Assembly (NCBI RefSeq): GCF_003073045.1
Contig: NC_037592.1
Coordinates: 20,169,844 to 20,233,843 of the forward strand
Reading direction: 5' to 3'
Length of the DNA stretch: 64,000 nt
Source of the DNA: Pomacea canaliculata
Lineage: Eukaryota > Mollusca > Gastropoda > Architaenioglossa > Ampullariidae
The position numbers and the translations under genes are program-made. Below, one piece after another: positions 33,288-44,865 of the stretch (positions within the stretch are counted from its first letter, which is position 1; each line of letters starts with the position of its first letter). The notes beneath the pieces are model-generated. The model did not search any database and was not told the origin of the DNA. It worked only from the letters and a program-made list of their open reading frames with translations.

Positions 33288-33842
33288 CTAGATGAACTGG
33301 GACTTCTCACGATAGCTACGACAAAACAACAGTAAAATGAACCTGAAAAGAGAGAATACTCTCCTGTGGAATTCTGAATAGAAGCTAAAGGGCTTTTTAC
33401 ATATAAGGCTTGAGGAAAATTGTTTTCCTCTAAACATCTGCATGTGAAATGTGAAAAAGTGCAATTGCTTTGGTCTTTCTTGACTTTCCACCATGTCTTT
33501 AACGTCCTGCTTTGACGCATTTATTGACTTGACGAAGTGGTGTTGGAAAGCGGTTAAATTCAAATTTTCGTCCAGTAATTCTGGATAATAACACTTCTCC
33601 CCGGCTTCCATACTACAATTACCCAGCGCGAGGCAAATGGAATTCTGAGGTCTGCACGTGTGAAAACTATTAACTTCGATTTTTCTCTTTGTTGATCTAA
33701 GCCCCCGAGGTGATATTTCGATCCTCATGTATCGGAAGTTTAGTGCAGTAGCTGGCAAATAAGCGATCTCTCTTTCTGCGCGTGCGAGCTGCACCCTGGA
33801 CTCTTTTGTGCGCTTCATCCAGATGTCTGGCTGCTCTCTCAT
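33288..33842 (-). other. Unassigned 184-codon ORF
   Basis: The largest ORF not explained by the recognised genes or the LINE. It starts MREQPDIWMKRTKESRV and has a middle part QNSICLALGNCSMEAGEKCY. The end is hydrophobic (FSLFRFILLLFCRSY). No signal peptide at the start, no recognised domain, and no neighbouring exon that extends it. It could be a first exon of an unknown minus-strand gene, a repeat-derived frame or chance. Confidence 0.2.
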
Positions 33843-36179
33843 CGGGCTGACTGACGACCTACTTTCTTGCTCACAGCACCGCGCGGCAGGAAGACCCTCG
33901 CTAGATTAGCTCCATTTGTAAAGTTATTTCTGAGGACGGTGACCTAGAATTAATATGTGTGTGTGTGAGATTATATATAAATATGAGAATATAAGTATGT
34001 GTATGTATTTATGATTTAGGTAAGAAAGAGAAGGACAGAAACATCACATGACAAAAGTGTGCTCTTTTTTTGTACATATGTTTATATGTTGATTTATTTT
34101 ATTGCATACGTAGATATTTCATTAAAGAGCTAGAAGAAGGAAAGGATAAATGATACAGAAAATTAGTTTTTTTTTAATAAGCTGTTATAAGCCGGCCAGT
34201 GAAATGTGTGAGTGATAGATATTGTATAGGAATATGTCTGAATATATATATATATGTATTATTTAACTTAGACGGTGATAGATTATAAATTATTTAATAA
34301 AGAATCTTGAGTGTTGATAAAAGCATCAACGCAATGTCTGTCAGCTTATTTGCGTCAGCATAAGTGGCGATAAATTTCTCGCGTTTACATGTGTTAATGT
34401 TCCTGCTGATGAACTTGGACATGTAGCCTAGCTTTAAGTGCAGAATACTTTCGAGTACCTTCATTAAGAGCACTATGTTGTAAGTTACAAATGGTGTATA
34501 ATTAACTGAAATCGCTAATCTCGATGATCTTTAGCTGGTTGATACATATCTATGATTATTTGTAGCGTTTTGACAGCAGCCTTTGACAAGAATGTTAATA
34601 GTAGTCTAAAAAGACCTCTAATCATCCTTAATACCTTAGATGAAAGCTCGTGGTGCTCCAGGGACTGCGCCCACTCAGTTCGTGTGGATGGTAATGAACA
34701 GCGACTGGAATATAAGCACCCCGCCCTTCCTAGCCAAGGGCGAAAAACTATATTTTTGTACATCTACTTACAGAGCATGTAGCAGTGGAGGCAACAGCAG
34801 AACAGCGAGATTTCACACAGGACAAACATCTGATAAACATGGGATAAACATCTGATTGTTGTGGCAACAAATACTAGTTTCTGAGGATGACTTACTTATA
34901 AAGAGCGTGAACACAGACATGTTCTTGAAGACTGGGGAAAGAAAGGGAAAACATTCTCGTTTTGTATTAAAACCTTTCCATTGCTTTTAATACAGACTAT
35001 ATGAAATACCGTTATACTAAGTCTCGTAAATTGTAAGAAAAGATAATTGGGTGTGTTTATAGCCTTGACAAAGCGTAATAATTTTGCAAAAGATAGAGAG
35101 AGAGAGAAAATACAAAACACTGGGTGACGGTGCAGCGTCTCGGGAAGTGGTGACTGCCATGTCATCCAACCTGAATCACACACACTTCTGGATTCTGCTA
35201 GCCAGACAGACGACACACCCATCAGCCTGCAGCCAGCTTGTGACTTCAGCTGAATACCCGTCGTCTGCAAGCTCTCTCAGTCCATGTGTTACTTACATTT
35301 CCACAGTCTTTTTGTCACCGGTCATACATACAGTCACAAACATCCACTGGCCATTAGAAGCTTTACTTAACGTTCTTGACATCAATGTTACGGGAACCGA
35401 AACTCCTCATCCTCCACTGATGCTGCGTGTATGATACAAAGCGAGATGTGCATAGAAGTGCTCTGTCGTGCGAGGATGTGTCGTGTGGTCCATTGTATTG
35501 GTGCGTGAAGCTGCTTGTCTCATAATCATACTCCTGCTCCCATCATAAAAATAGACTTCTGACTAGAGAACCTCCCCAATGGTAAAGTGCGGGCCAAACC
35601 GTAATAACATAATGGGCAACTGTCTGTTGGAAGATCAATCTCTGACCCAGGGATAATGTAGTGATAGCGATGAGATACGCTCTAACGGGACTGTCACGCG
35701 GGAGAAGCGGTGACTTTATGCAACTTGGCTTTGATATTAACACTGTTTGGTGACAACACAATGTCGACAGAGAGCAGGAGACGGTAAATAAATAAAAAGC
35801 AGAGAAATTATTGAGAACGATCAAAGTGAGACGAGAACAACCACTTATGGTAATCTGATTTTTAGTTTGCTGCAAAACAGTGGAACTCTCATCCCCTCAA
35901 CATATACCAACGCAGTGACGGTCACTAGCCGGTCTCACAATGATAACATCAACAGACACAAAGGTCTACACAAACACTAGGTTACATCGTGAAGAACATT
36001 TGCGACTAGTCGCAACATCTGTGGCGCACTGTGACCTAACAGACTAACGCAAATGCGGATACATGTACCAGCAGCATTTGGTATTTCTAAGAAACACATA
36101 GAGGACATAAAGGCACCACACTATATTCCCAGGTAAAACAAAACACGGGTCCCAGCAAAAGCCATTTTGCATTTTCACC

Positions 36180-36650
36180 ATGGGACCCAGGCTGATGTGC
36201 CATATCATATGTGTCCACGATATCCAGGACATGGGATCCAGATGTCCCCGCTCTTCGTTTGCTTCTGTAAATGCGCCGGCCACAAGAGAGAGGAATAATG
36301 ATCTCTTGAAGAAAGCAAAGAATGTTTTGAGAATTAGAGAGGACTTTGTGCCCTGTTCTTTTAAATCAATTAAGAGTCGCTTGTGTACACAGCAGTACAG
36401 AGGCAAGAATATGCACACCCATTATCAAGCAAACGCAAAATGGAACACGGGGCATCCGAACTCTTTAATTACATCCGCGGCAGTCGAATATGAATTAAGT
36501 GTTAAAGGCAACAGAATGAACAGACGGATAACAGCGGTATGGGTTTCCACCTGTGCCTCATTGAATCCTGCGTGTTACGATTCCTCTAAAGATATCTCAA
36601 ATTTTGACATTATACGAAAGTTTTGCTATTCGAGAGAATGTCCACCTTGA
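36180..36650 (+). other. Unassigned 156-codon ORF with a coiled-coil-like frame after it
   Basis: MGPRLMCHIICVHDI at the start, a basic middle (RERNNDLLKKAKNVLRIRED), and no recognised domain. Directly after it, in another frame, 36662-36745 reads NIRDLKEQNEKLKSELEKCK, a strong heptad-like coiled coil. This may be a decayed ORF of a mobile element, but I cannot name it. Confidence 0.25.
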
Positions 36651-37041
36651 ATTGCATGGGGAAATATTCGCGATTTGAAGGAGCAGAACGAAAAACTGAA
36701 ATCTGAACTAGAAAAGTGTAAGAAATACAATTACAGTCCGAAGACATAATTATAGCTACAGATGATAAATGTTTAGCCTTCCTAGCAGAAAAAAAAACCA
36801 AAAAACTTAAGGAACAATACATCACGTAGAATTGTAAATGAGTTCAAGTTTAAAAGATTTTTTTAATTTTTTAAATTTTGTGAATACATAATTTTTGTTT
36901 ATTTAAAATAATCGAAGGCGCATTTATTACACATAAAAAAAAACACAACGTCTAAAGCATTGAATAAAACATTTTGAATCAGAAAACAATCAAAAACATG
37001 CAATTATTACATAATTTGTAGTACAAGTATTCTTTAGATTC

Positions 37042-37052
37042 ATCCAAAGACT
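37042..37052 (+). repeat. Target-site duplication, left copy
   Basis: ATCCAAAGACT, identical to 41231-41241 on the other side of the LINE. Confidence 0.88.
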
Positions 37053-37544
37053 CCACCACCAATTGGTGCAACTTACCTTGTAGTGGTGTGGTGGCTTGTG
37101 TGCCTCGTCGACCCACAGAGCTATGTCGGCGGGAGCCTTGTGCTCCTGGCAGGTCCAACCAAGCCGAACAGGTCTGTCAGGGTAGAGGCCAGACTAAAGT
37201 GTTGCACCCGGCCAGAGGATGGTCGTTAGCCTTGGACGGCAAGTCTCTCTACGAGAAAGACACTCGGAAAAGAAAACTGACGCCGAAGACGGATGTGCTG
37301 GGCCATCGTGCGCTTAACGGCAGCACAACGCACTGACACTCGCATGGAATGGACAACGCTCACTCTAAGCGATATGGTGCTTTGCCTGTGAGGTCCCGCC
37401 AGGCGGGCGAAGTGCCGGCCCTGCGCCTCAACAGGGCCCACCCATGATACTGGTGGTCACCACGCCCCGATGCGAGGAGCCAGGCTTCGGAGGCGGAGGG
37501 AAATGGCTACTGGCCGAAAAGGAACAACAACCACAGAAGAGACC

Positions 37545-38202
37545 CTGAGGCCTCTCAACATCCTACAGTGGAACGCCGAGGGCGTTTACAACAAAAAATT
37601 AGCCCTCACCGAAAGACTACATGCTGAAAAAATAGATGTGGCCTGTATTCAAGAAACACACCTGAACCCCAACCACAGATTTACCATCAGAGGTTACCAA
37701 CCTTCAGGATGGACAGAGAAGGAAGACACAAGGGAGGTGTGCTGATTCTTGTAAAGAATAACATCCCAGCAAGAGATTTCCAAGTGGACACGAATCAGCA
37801 AGCTGAAATAAATGGAGTCAAGATTACAGTAGACAGCACTGTGCTCACTATCTTCAACCTGTACTGCCCACCCGACAAAGAACTTTCCCTGCAGACTCTT
37901 GATATCCCTGCCGAAAACTGCTTGGCTGTCGGCGACTTCAACAGCCACTCAACCTGCTGGGGCTACGACGAGACGGATAATAGAGGAGAGGAAGTGGAGG
38001 ACTGGCAGATCGATAGCAAGATGATCCTGTTGAACGATCCAGAAGACCCACCGACTTTCTTCTCGCGCAGATGGGTCTCCTCAACGACCCCTGACCTTGC
38101 TTTCGCCACTGACGACCTCTCCAAGAAAACAACCAGAGGGGTACAGAACCAGTTAGGCGGCAGCGACCACAGACCAGTCAAACTGGCCATCAACTTGCAG
38201 TA
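37545..38202 (+). pseudogene. LINE endonuclease domain
   Basis: APE-like endonuclease motifs appear in order: NILQWNAEG, CIQETHL (catalytic Glu), GGVLILVKN, FNLYCPP, VGDFNSH (Asp/Asn), TPDLAF and GSDHRP (catalytic His). One frameshift lies between GWTEKE and RHKGGV (about 37715-37740). The rest to 38570 is open and continues into a basic linker. Confidence 0.9.
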
Positions 38203-38849
38203 CAGGCCCCAAGATTCAAAGACATTTCCCAGGTGGAATTACAAGAAAGCCAACTGGGATACTTTCGTCTCATTGTCAGACCAGTACACCAAAGGAATAC
38301 GTGTGGCGGACCAGAACATCAACCGTGCCATCGATGCATTCAACAAGGCGATCTTAAAAGCTGCCTCAGAAGCAATACCAAGAGGCGCACGAAAGAACTA
38401 TAGGCCATACTGGACAGAAGAACTCCAAGAACTAGAAGATGAAGTCTCCAAGATCAGGGAAAAGGTTGAGAATGACCCCACCATAGAAAACAACATAGCA
38501 CTGAAAGAATCAAGCGCCAAATACAGAAAAGCCTGCAACGAAGCTGCAAGAAAGAGATGGAGAGAAAACAGAGGAACTAAATCTAGACAGAGAAGGAAAC
38601 AAGTTATGGAAGCTGGCAAGGGCGATGAATGATGAAGATACTAGAAGTGCACCGATCGTCATACAACAAGCACAAGATATGCTAACAGGTAGAAAAGCAG
38701 CAAACGCTTTCATTGACAGCTATGAAGAGGTCAGCAACATCACAGTACCAGAAGAAAAGAAACAGCAAGTTCATGAAGAAAGAAGAGAATTCAACCAGCG
38801 AAAACACCAGGAAGACTATATGAACAAACCATTCAACATGAAAGAGTTT

Positions 38850-39960
38850 GAAGAAGCAGTCAAGACCCTAAGTCAGAAGAAATCCCCTGGACCAGATAAG
38901 GTCACCAATGAAATGCTGCAACACCTGGGCCCACGAGCCAAGACCAAACTCCTCGACCTCTTCAACAACAGCTGGAACAGCGGCCATGTACCACAAATCT
39001 GGCGAGAGGCAGACATGGTGCCCGTCCACAAGAAAGGCAAAGACCGAGCGAAGGTGGACAGTTACAGACCCATAAGCCTCACCAGTTGCGTGGGCAAGTT
39101 AATGGAGCGCCTCATCAACACCAGATTATCATGGCACTTGGAAAAGAACAACATCCTTACACCAGAACAAGCAGGCTTCAGACAACATCGCTCAACTGAA
39201 GACCAGGTTGCATACATCGCCCAGAAGATCGAGATGGTTACCAGGACAAGAAGCACATGCTGACGGTGTGGATAGACATGGAAAAGGCCTTCGACAAGGT
39301 CTGGAAAGATGGACTGAGGTTGAAACTCCAGAAGTGTGGCGTAACCGGCTGTATGTACCAGTGGATCTCTCAATACCTGAAAAATAGAAAGGCCAGAGTC
39401 CACGTTGGTGGAACATACAGCCGAAAGAAGACGCTGAGAGAAGGAGTTCCTCAAGGGGAGTACTCAGTCCTACCCTGTTCCTTGTCTTCATAAACGACAT
39501 CATCAAGGACCTCCCCGAAATGTCCAAGGAGCCATCTATGCAGATGACCTGGTCCTTTGGTGCACAGAAGAACACCTGACAACTGCCAACTACCGACTCC
39601 AAGAGGCGCTTAATGTCCTGCAGGACTGGACGAAAAGGTGGCTTGTCAAAGTCAACCCCAAAAAGACCACCTACACTATCTTTAGTCTGTCCACTAGGGA
39701 ACAGAAGGCCACTCTGAAGTTCGATGGACAGATTCTCCCACTGGAGGACAACCCTACCTACCTTGGGGTAACCTTCGATAAGAGACTTACTTGGAAGCCT
39801 CAGACCAAGAAGGTCGAAGCCAGAGCCAAGGTGCGACTTGCAATTATGAAGAAGTTGGCTGGCACGAACTGGGGCGCGGATGACAGAATCCTCAAGAAGC
39901 TGTACACCGGAAGGGTCAGACCAGTCCTAGAGTATGGCATGACAGCATGGGCACAGCAGC
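38850..39960 (+). pseudogene. LINE reverse transcriptase domain
   Basis: Fingers and palm motifs: KKSPGPDKVTNEML, ADMVPVHKKG, SYRPISLTSC, QAGFRQHRST, VWIDMEKAFDKVW (first catalytic Asp), REGVPQG, AIYADDLVLW (YADD at 39537-39548), VNPKKT and YLGVTFD. The piece after QKIEMVT and those around VPQG and YADD are in different frames, giving about three breaks within the domain. Confidence 0.92.
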
Positions 39961-40394
39961 AAAATCCAACTTTGAGAAGGTCAGCAAGGTTCAGAACCAA
40001 GCAGCCAGACTCATCACTGGAGCCATGAGGTCTACGCCCATACAAGAACTGGAGACAATCACAGGTTGGAATCACTTGAGGACCGACGTGACACAAAGAT
40101 GCTCGTCCAAGCCGCCAAGTTCAAGAGACTTCCAAATCACCCCATGAGAAACAGACTGGCTCAGCCGACGAAGGGAAGGTTGAAAAGGGGAAGTTTCATC
40201 CACCAGGCTAGGATCCTTGAACGAAAACACCGAGACATCTTGGAACACGACCTCAGAGAGATCCCCCTGTGCCGGACAAACCCAGCATGGAATGAAACTG
40301 CTTTCCCCCTGATTCACTGCAGCATCCCTGGTGTCAGCAAGAAAGACTCCCTAGACGCTGTGAAGAAGTCCTGTACTATGGAGTATATCCACAA

Positions 40395-41208
40395 CAACTT
40401 CCCACAAGATCAATGGACTCACGTGTTCACTGACGGGTCAGCCGAACAAGCCGTGAAAAATGGTGGCGCCGGAATTTACATCAGGTACCCAGGAGGAAGA
40501 GAAGACCGTCTTTCTCTCGCAACCGGCCTCTACTCCACCAACTTCAAGGCTGAAGCAGTTGCCATTCAGACCGGTGCCACCCACGTTGAAAACAGTCCAG
40601 ACACCTCCAACAACGTCGTCTTCTTTACGGACGCACTGTCTGTCTGCAGGCCTTACAGACTGCCAGAGACAAGAAACTGAACGACCTGTCCACTGCTCTC
40701 TCCTCCTTATGCGGAGACTGCACAGTCGTCTTACAGTGGATTCCCTCCCACTGTGGGATTTTTTGGCAACGAAGCCGCAGACACTCTTGCCAAGGAAGGA
40801 TCCAAAAAAGAGCAGCAAGACAGGTCCACCACCTACAGCGAAGTCAAATCCATCATAAAGGCCAAACAGCACAACAAGTGGCTGCAGCAGCACCCACGTT
40901 TCAACCGAAATGACCCATACTACCTGCTTACAAGAGCTGAGCAGGTCATTATTTTCAGGCTGAGGACAGGCCACAACCGTCTCAATTACCACCTTTACAC
41001 CAAGCTCCGAATCGGCCAGACAGACCAGTGCCCGTGCCAGACAGGCAGTCAGACAACAGCACATCTACTGCAAGAATGTCCTATGCACGAAGAACTCAGG
41101 CACCGCATTTGGACTGATGAGACGCCAGTATTGAGGAAGCTACACGGCAGCCTGGAGGACCTGCGGCGCACAGCATCATTTGTGCAGGAGGCAGGCGTGT
41201 CCATTTGA
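40395..41208 (+). pseudogene. LINE RNase H domain and cysteine-rich C-terminus
   Basis: VFTDGSA, FKAEAVAI and FFTDALSV supply three RNase H acidic residues, and IPSHCG..GNEAADTLAKEG the last His/Asp pair. A frameshift falls just after FFTDALSV (about 40650). The end has CPCQTGSQTTAHLLQECP, a CxC-H-C arrangement usual at the C-terminus of I-like LINEs, then TGA. Confidence 0.9.
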
Positions 41209-41230
41209 GTGAACGACGAAGAAGAAGAAG

Positions 41231-41241
41231 ATCCAAAGACT
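41231..41241 (+). repeat. Target-site duplication, right copy
   Basis: ATCCAAAGACT directly after the (GAA)n tail of the LINE. Confidence 0.88.
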
Positions 41242-42344
41242 ATCTTTGATTCAACAAAGCTTAGTCATTTCATCCTTCTTTTAATATCTCTACATAGCAT
41301 ATATTTACGATATCTATCTTCACTCTCATGAATGATCCCAGAGGCAACTAATTTCAGCGTGAGCAGCAGCCATATTAAGAGGTAACTCTTAGCAAAAATA
41401 CGGAGTTGTGGTTCTTGTTGTTTTATACTGGAGTCTCTGTGTCTAATGTTTCTCTGTGTTTACAGCTGAGGTTCTGATCGGTATGTTTTCATTGGAAAAG
41501 TTAATTAGGCCTTAATCTCGTTATTTATTTATAGAAGGGAACCTTAGCTAGTCTTTTCGTAATCCCTTTTTTTTTTTCAGAGGATAGTAAGTGCAGTAAA
41601 ACAAAGTGAATTGAAGTATCGACGATACTACTTTTTGCAAACGACCATGTCAACTAATTTTAAACAGTTCTTGGTCGGCAACAGACACTGACTCTAGTCC
41701 TCAAAAATTAGTCAATAACTTTTATTAAAATGGTAACTGTGGTCTATCTATAAAGTCCCATATTTTTGTTGTGACCATGAAAAGTCAAATTTACAAAATT
41801 ACAGGTTCAAAAAAATAAAATGTAACCCTTCAGTAATGACGCAGAAAGCAATAGCGGGTAATATATATTAGAACTTTTTTTTAACCATCTTTAAATTATT
41901 TTTAAAATCTTTTATGAGTTATTGGCTTGATATACAATGAACAGTACAATTCTATCAATGTTTATATTGAGAATTTATATTAAGTGTTGAGACGTTTACG
42001 TTGATGAAATGAGCTGGTGTTATACCTACATGCAAGAATTTCTCATGCCCTTTTAAGTAAAAATAGGTATGTTTGCCACCATTTTGAACAGTATGCCACA
42101 CTACACTGCAAACACAATAAAATGTAAAGTAAAGGAAAAAACTCATTAATTTTGATTTACAGATAGACTTGGTTTTCTACCATCTTTGGTTACTACTTAA
42201 CTACAAAATGCCAGGGATTTTAATTATTTTGAGTCTGTCTAAAAAAATTGTTCACAAAATATATTCAAAAGTTTCCATATCACAGGTTCACAAACAGATT
42301 CATCCTGTGTCTTGTTACCTGTTAGTCACTGATTTTTTTAACAG
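41242..42344 (+). other. Upstream region of MED7
   Basis: AT-rich, no ORF of interest. The MED7 transcript's 5' untranslated exon and promoter should lie here or further upstream, because the ATG exon begins with an acceptor (TTTTTAACAG at 42344). I cannot point to the promoter. Confidence 0.4.
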
Positions 42345-42350
42345 GAAAAG

Positions 42351-44792
42351 ATGACAGAAAGTCAAGGAGTTAGTGCCTTCCCTTTGCCACCTATGCAGTA
42401 TATTAATAACTATAGTGATGAAAACATCAGAAAGGGTCGTGCACCTCTACCACCACCACTGATGATGGTAGGTTTACACAGTTAACATTATGTGTTTGTG
42501 TTGTCTGTGTGAACCCAAGTGCATGTGTGTTTTCATAAGCACATATCCATTATGTATGTGTAAACATAAGTGTCCATGAATGTTCACGTGCACATTATCT
42601 GGTAATCGGCCAAGTATGCAATGCAAGTTCACAACCAAAATCATAAAAAAAAATGATCATAGCTGACTTTTTAGGAGATGTTAGATGTTCTATTAAAATG
42701 TCAGCCAGTAGTGAAATGAGACCATACAATTTCATTTAAATGTTCATTGAATGACTGCAGGCACTGAAAAGGTTATTTCTATAACGATTTTTAAGCTGTG
42801 TCCTTGAAAATAGACATGTATTGTGAAGCATGCCTTTTCGTACACATAGTTTTAATGACAGTTGTTTTTCCTTTCCTTCTCTGAAGGACACCTATTCAAT
42901 GTTTGGTGCAACATTCACAGCTGATGATGCCATCATCCGTCCATTAGAAGCATCTGGCATTAGACGTCTTTATCCTCAAGCTTATGACCACAAACGAGAG
43001 CTAAAGAAACTGAATCACTCCATTCTTATCAACTTCCTTGACCTTATTGAGATCCTGATACGAAGTCCTGACTCCCCAAAGCGTGTAGAGAAGCTGGAAG
43101 ACTTGAGCTTGCTTTTCATCAACATGCACCATTTGGTAAATGAGTTCCGGCCACATCAGGCACGTGAGACATTGCGTGTTATGATGGATGAACAGCGAAA
43201 ACAACGTAGTGAGATTGCAGAGAAGTTTCAGGACAATCTTGATCATGTGTTACAGGTATGTATTTCTTGTTAATTGCTAATAGAAACTGTGACAATATCA
43301 GACATTATGAGAATTGTCACCACGTGCAAGGGTGAAAGTTGGGCACCAAAAAAGCCAGAATCTGAATTTTAAAAATGCTAAGATCCATAATGTCAACGTC
43401 TGCCTCTTTACCTCCAAGTCTTTTTTTATGCTTGAGCTGGAAAATTTTTTAATCGAAATATTTGTATGTTTTGCTGTGAAAATGTGTTTGCTTTACTGAA
43501 AATGCTGTTCTTAAAAGTTAGAGGTAAGAATTGACATGAAAAGTTGGAGGGAAGAATGGAGGTGCATATAGATGAAAACAAGAGGAAAACATGGAATCAT
43601 GATGTGGGTTTAAAAAGTTGACACAGCTGGCATGATTCTACAAGGTCTGTCACATTCATCTTATCTGAAACTTTTGGAAAAAAGAGACTCCCTCAGTAGC
43701 ATCATGATGTTAGCTACATAAAAGCTGTTGAAGTATGTCAATCTGAACTTCATCTGAATAGTTTCTCTTTTTTGTGATTTGAACTAGCATGAACCAGTGA
43801 ATGAATAATTTATCTTGTGCTTGAATAATTCCACATATTAAGATGTATGCTGGTAATTTGGGTACAGTACATTTGGCAAAGTGAAAATACCCAAATCACT
43901 TGTTCTGTGGAAATGTACAATTACTATGCATTGAAGGTTAGGGCAGAATGATCAATGCAAGCAAAACATCAGCAGACAACACTGTCATTGTGCTATAGTT
44001 CTTAAGATTCTGATTGCTGTGTTAATCATTTTGTTGATGTGCATAGTTATTTACTTGACCTATATGTATTAAGGTCACATGCCTTAAATGAATAAAATTT
44101 GAGTTTGAGTTTCTTAAGTGTTTCCACACCTCATCCTTTTTTCACTCCAATGTCAGGATACATCTGTTAACACCAAAATTCAGCTTCTTGTAAATTTAAA
44201 TGTGGTCTGTCATTTATGGCCTTTTTTGTTTGTTTTTCACATGAGCAAATCTTTGCTGAGAAATGGGTAAGAGTTGGTGGATATGTATATTGCAGCATGG
44301 GAAGTTTCAAAAGGAAATGTTATTTTTAACACCTATATTAACTTACACAGAGCTGTCTAACCAGTTCCAGTTAAATCAATATTCAGTGAATGCATTAAAA
44401 AACACTTTTGGGGGTTTGTTGAATGAAAAATGGACACTTTGAAAATGATAAACATATATTTTGTTTTAGATACGAGCGTAATGGTGTCTTTTCACTGTTC
44501 AAGGTGGTTATAGTTAAGAGCCTGCTTTGCTAACATAACTTCTCAAAAATTGTACACCTTCTTAATAAAGCTTTTAATAAAGTTTGACAAAGATTGCATT
44601 TTCTGCTTTCTGTTGCAGCTTATTGAGTCAGCTGTAGGAGCAATTCCAGAAGACCTAAGCCTTGATTCCAAACTTTTGGTTGAAAGCCAGCTATTGCAGG
44701 CAACAGCTGAGGTTAAGGATGACTCTGCTGATGATGGTCACATTGACAGTCTGGATCAGATGATGTGCAAAATTGTGGATGATATGACATAG
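42351..44792 (+). CDS. MED7: Mediator complex subunit 7 (MED7), intact
   Basis: A subunit of the Mediator middle module, a nuclear co-activator bridging transcription factors and RNA polymerase II. The three coding exons are 42351-42467, 42887-43255 and 44619-44792, all phase 0 with GT-AG introns, giving 219 aa (human 233). The N-terminus carries ALPPPP-like sequence as [14 protein letters not shown], the conserved proline segment known to contact MED31. Next come [33 protein letters not shown] and the highly conserved [16 protein letters not shown], then a coiled-coil region. The C-terminus is acidic and variable. The ATG exon is preceded by an acceptor, so the leader is spliced. The gene is tail to tail with EXOSC8, and AATAAA lies 68 bp after the stop. 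No damage is seen. Confidence 0.96.
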
Positions 44793-44859
44793 ACAGTGGT
44801 GGATAGCCAAAGAAAACCACTTTTTTTCTGGCTTCAAGAACTTCTATTTAACTGGAAAT

Positions 44860-44865
44860 AATAAA
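44860..44865 (+). terminator. MED7 polyadenylation signal
   Basis: AATAAA 68 bases after the MED7 stop codon, in AT-rich sequence. This is the first canonical hexamer downstream of the gene. Confidence 0.6.

Larger units (their letters stand above)
30859..37052. other. Intergenic region, no recognised gene
   Basis: It contains a T-rich tract (32310-32363), AT dinucleotides near 34225-34260 and TG-rich patches. Two ORFs larger than chance neighbours are 33288-33842 (-) and 36180-36650 (+). Neither has a family I recognise. The rest holds nothing I can support. Confidence 0.5.
37053..41230 (+). mobile_element. Full-length, frame-broken LINE (endonuclease-RT-RNase H)
   Basis: A non-LTR retrotransposon of the I-like group, judged by the RNase H after the reverse transcriptase. 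The order is a GC-rich 5' leader (37053-37530), APE-type endonuclease, reverse transcriptase with YADD, RNase H, a CxC..H..C cysteine motif, stop at 41206-41208, and a (GAA)n tail. An 11-bp direct repeat ATCCAAAGACT flanks it exactly (37042-37052 and 41231-41241), so both ends are defined and the insertion was full-length. At least six frame breaks (about 37730, 38575, 39235, 39460, 39520 and 40650) make it inactive as written. Confidence 0.93.

Noticed and set aside
40438..41064. 208-codon minus-strand ORF
   Set aside because: It is antisense to the RNase H and C-terminal coding part of the LINE.
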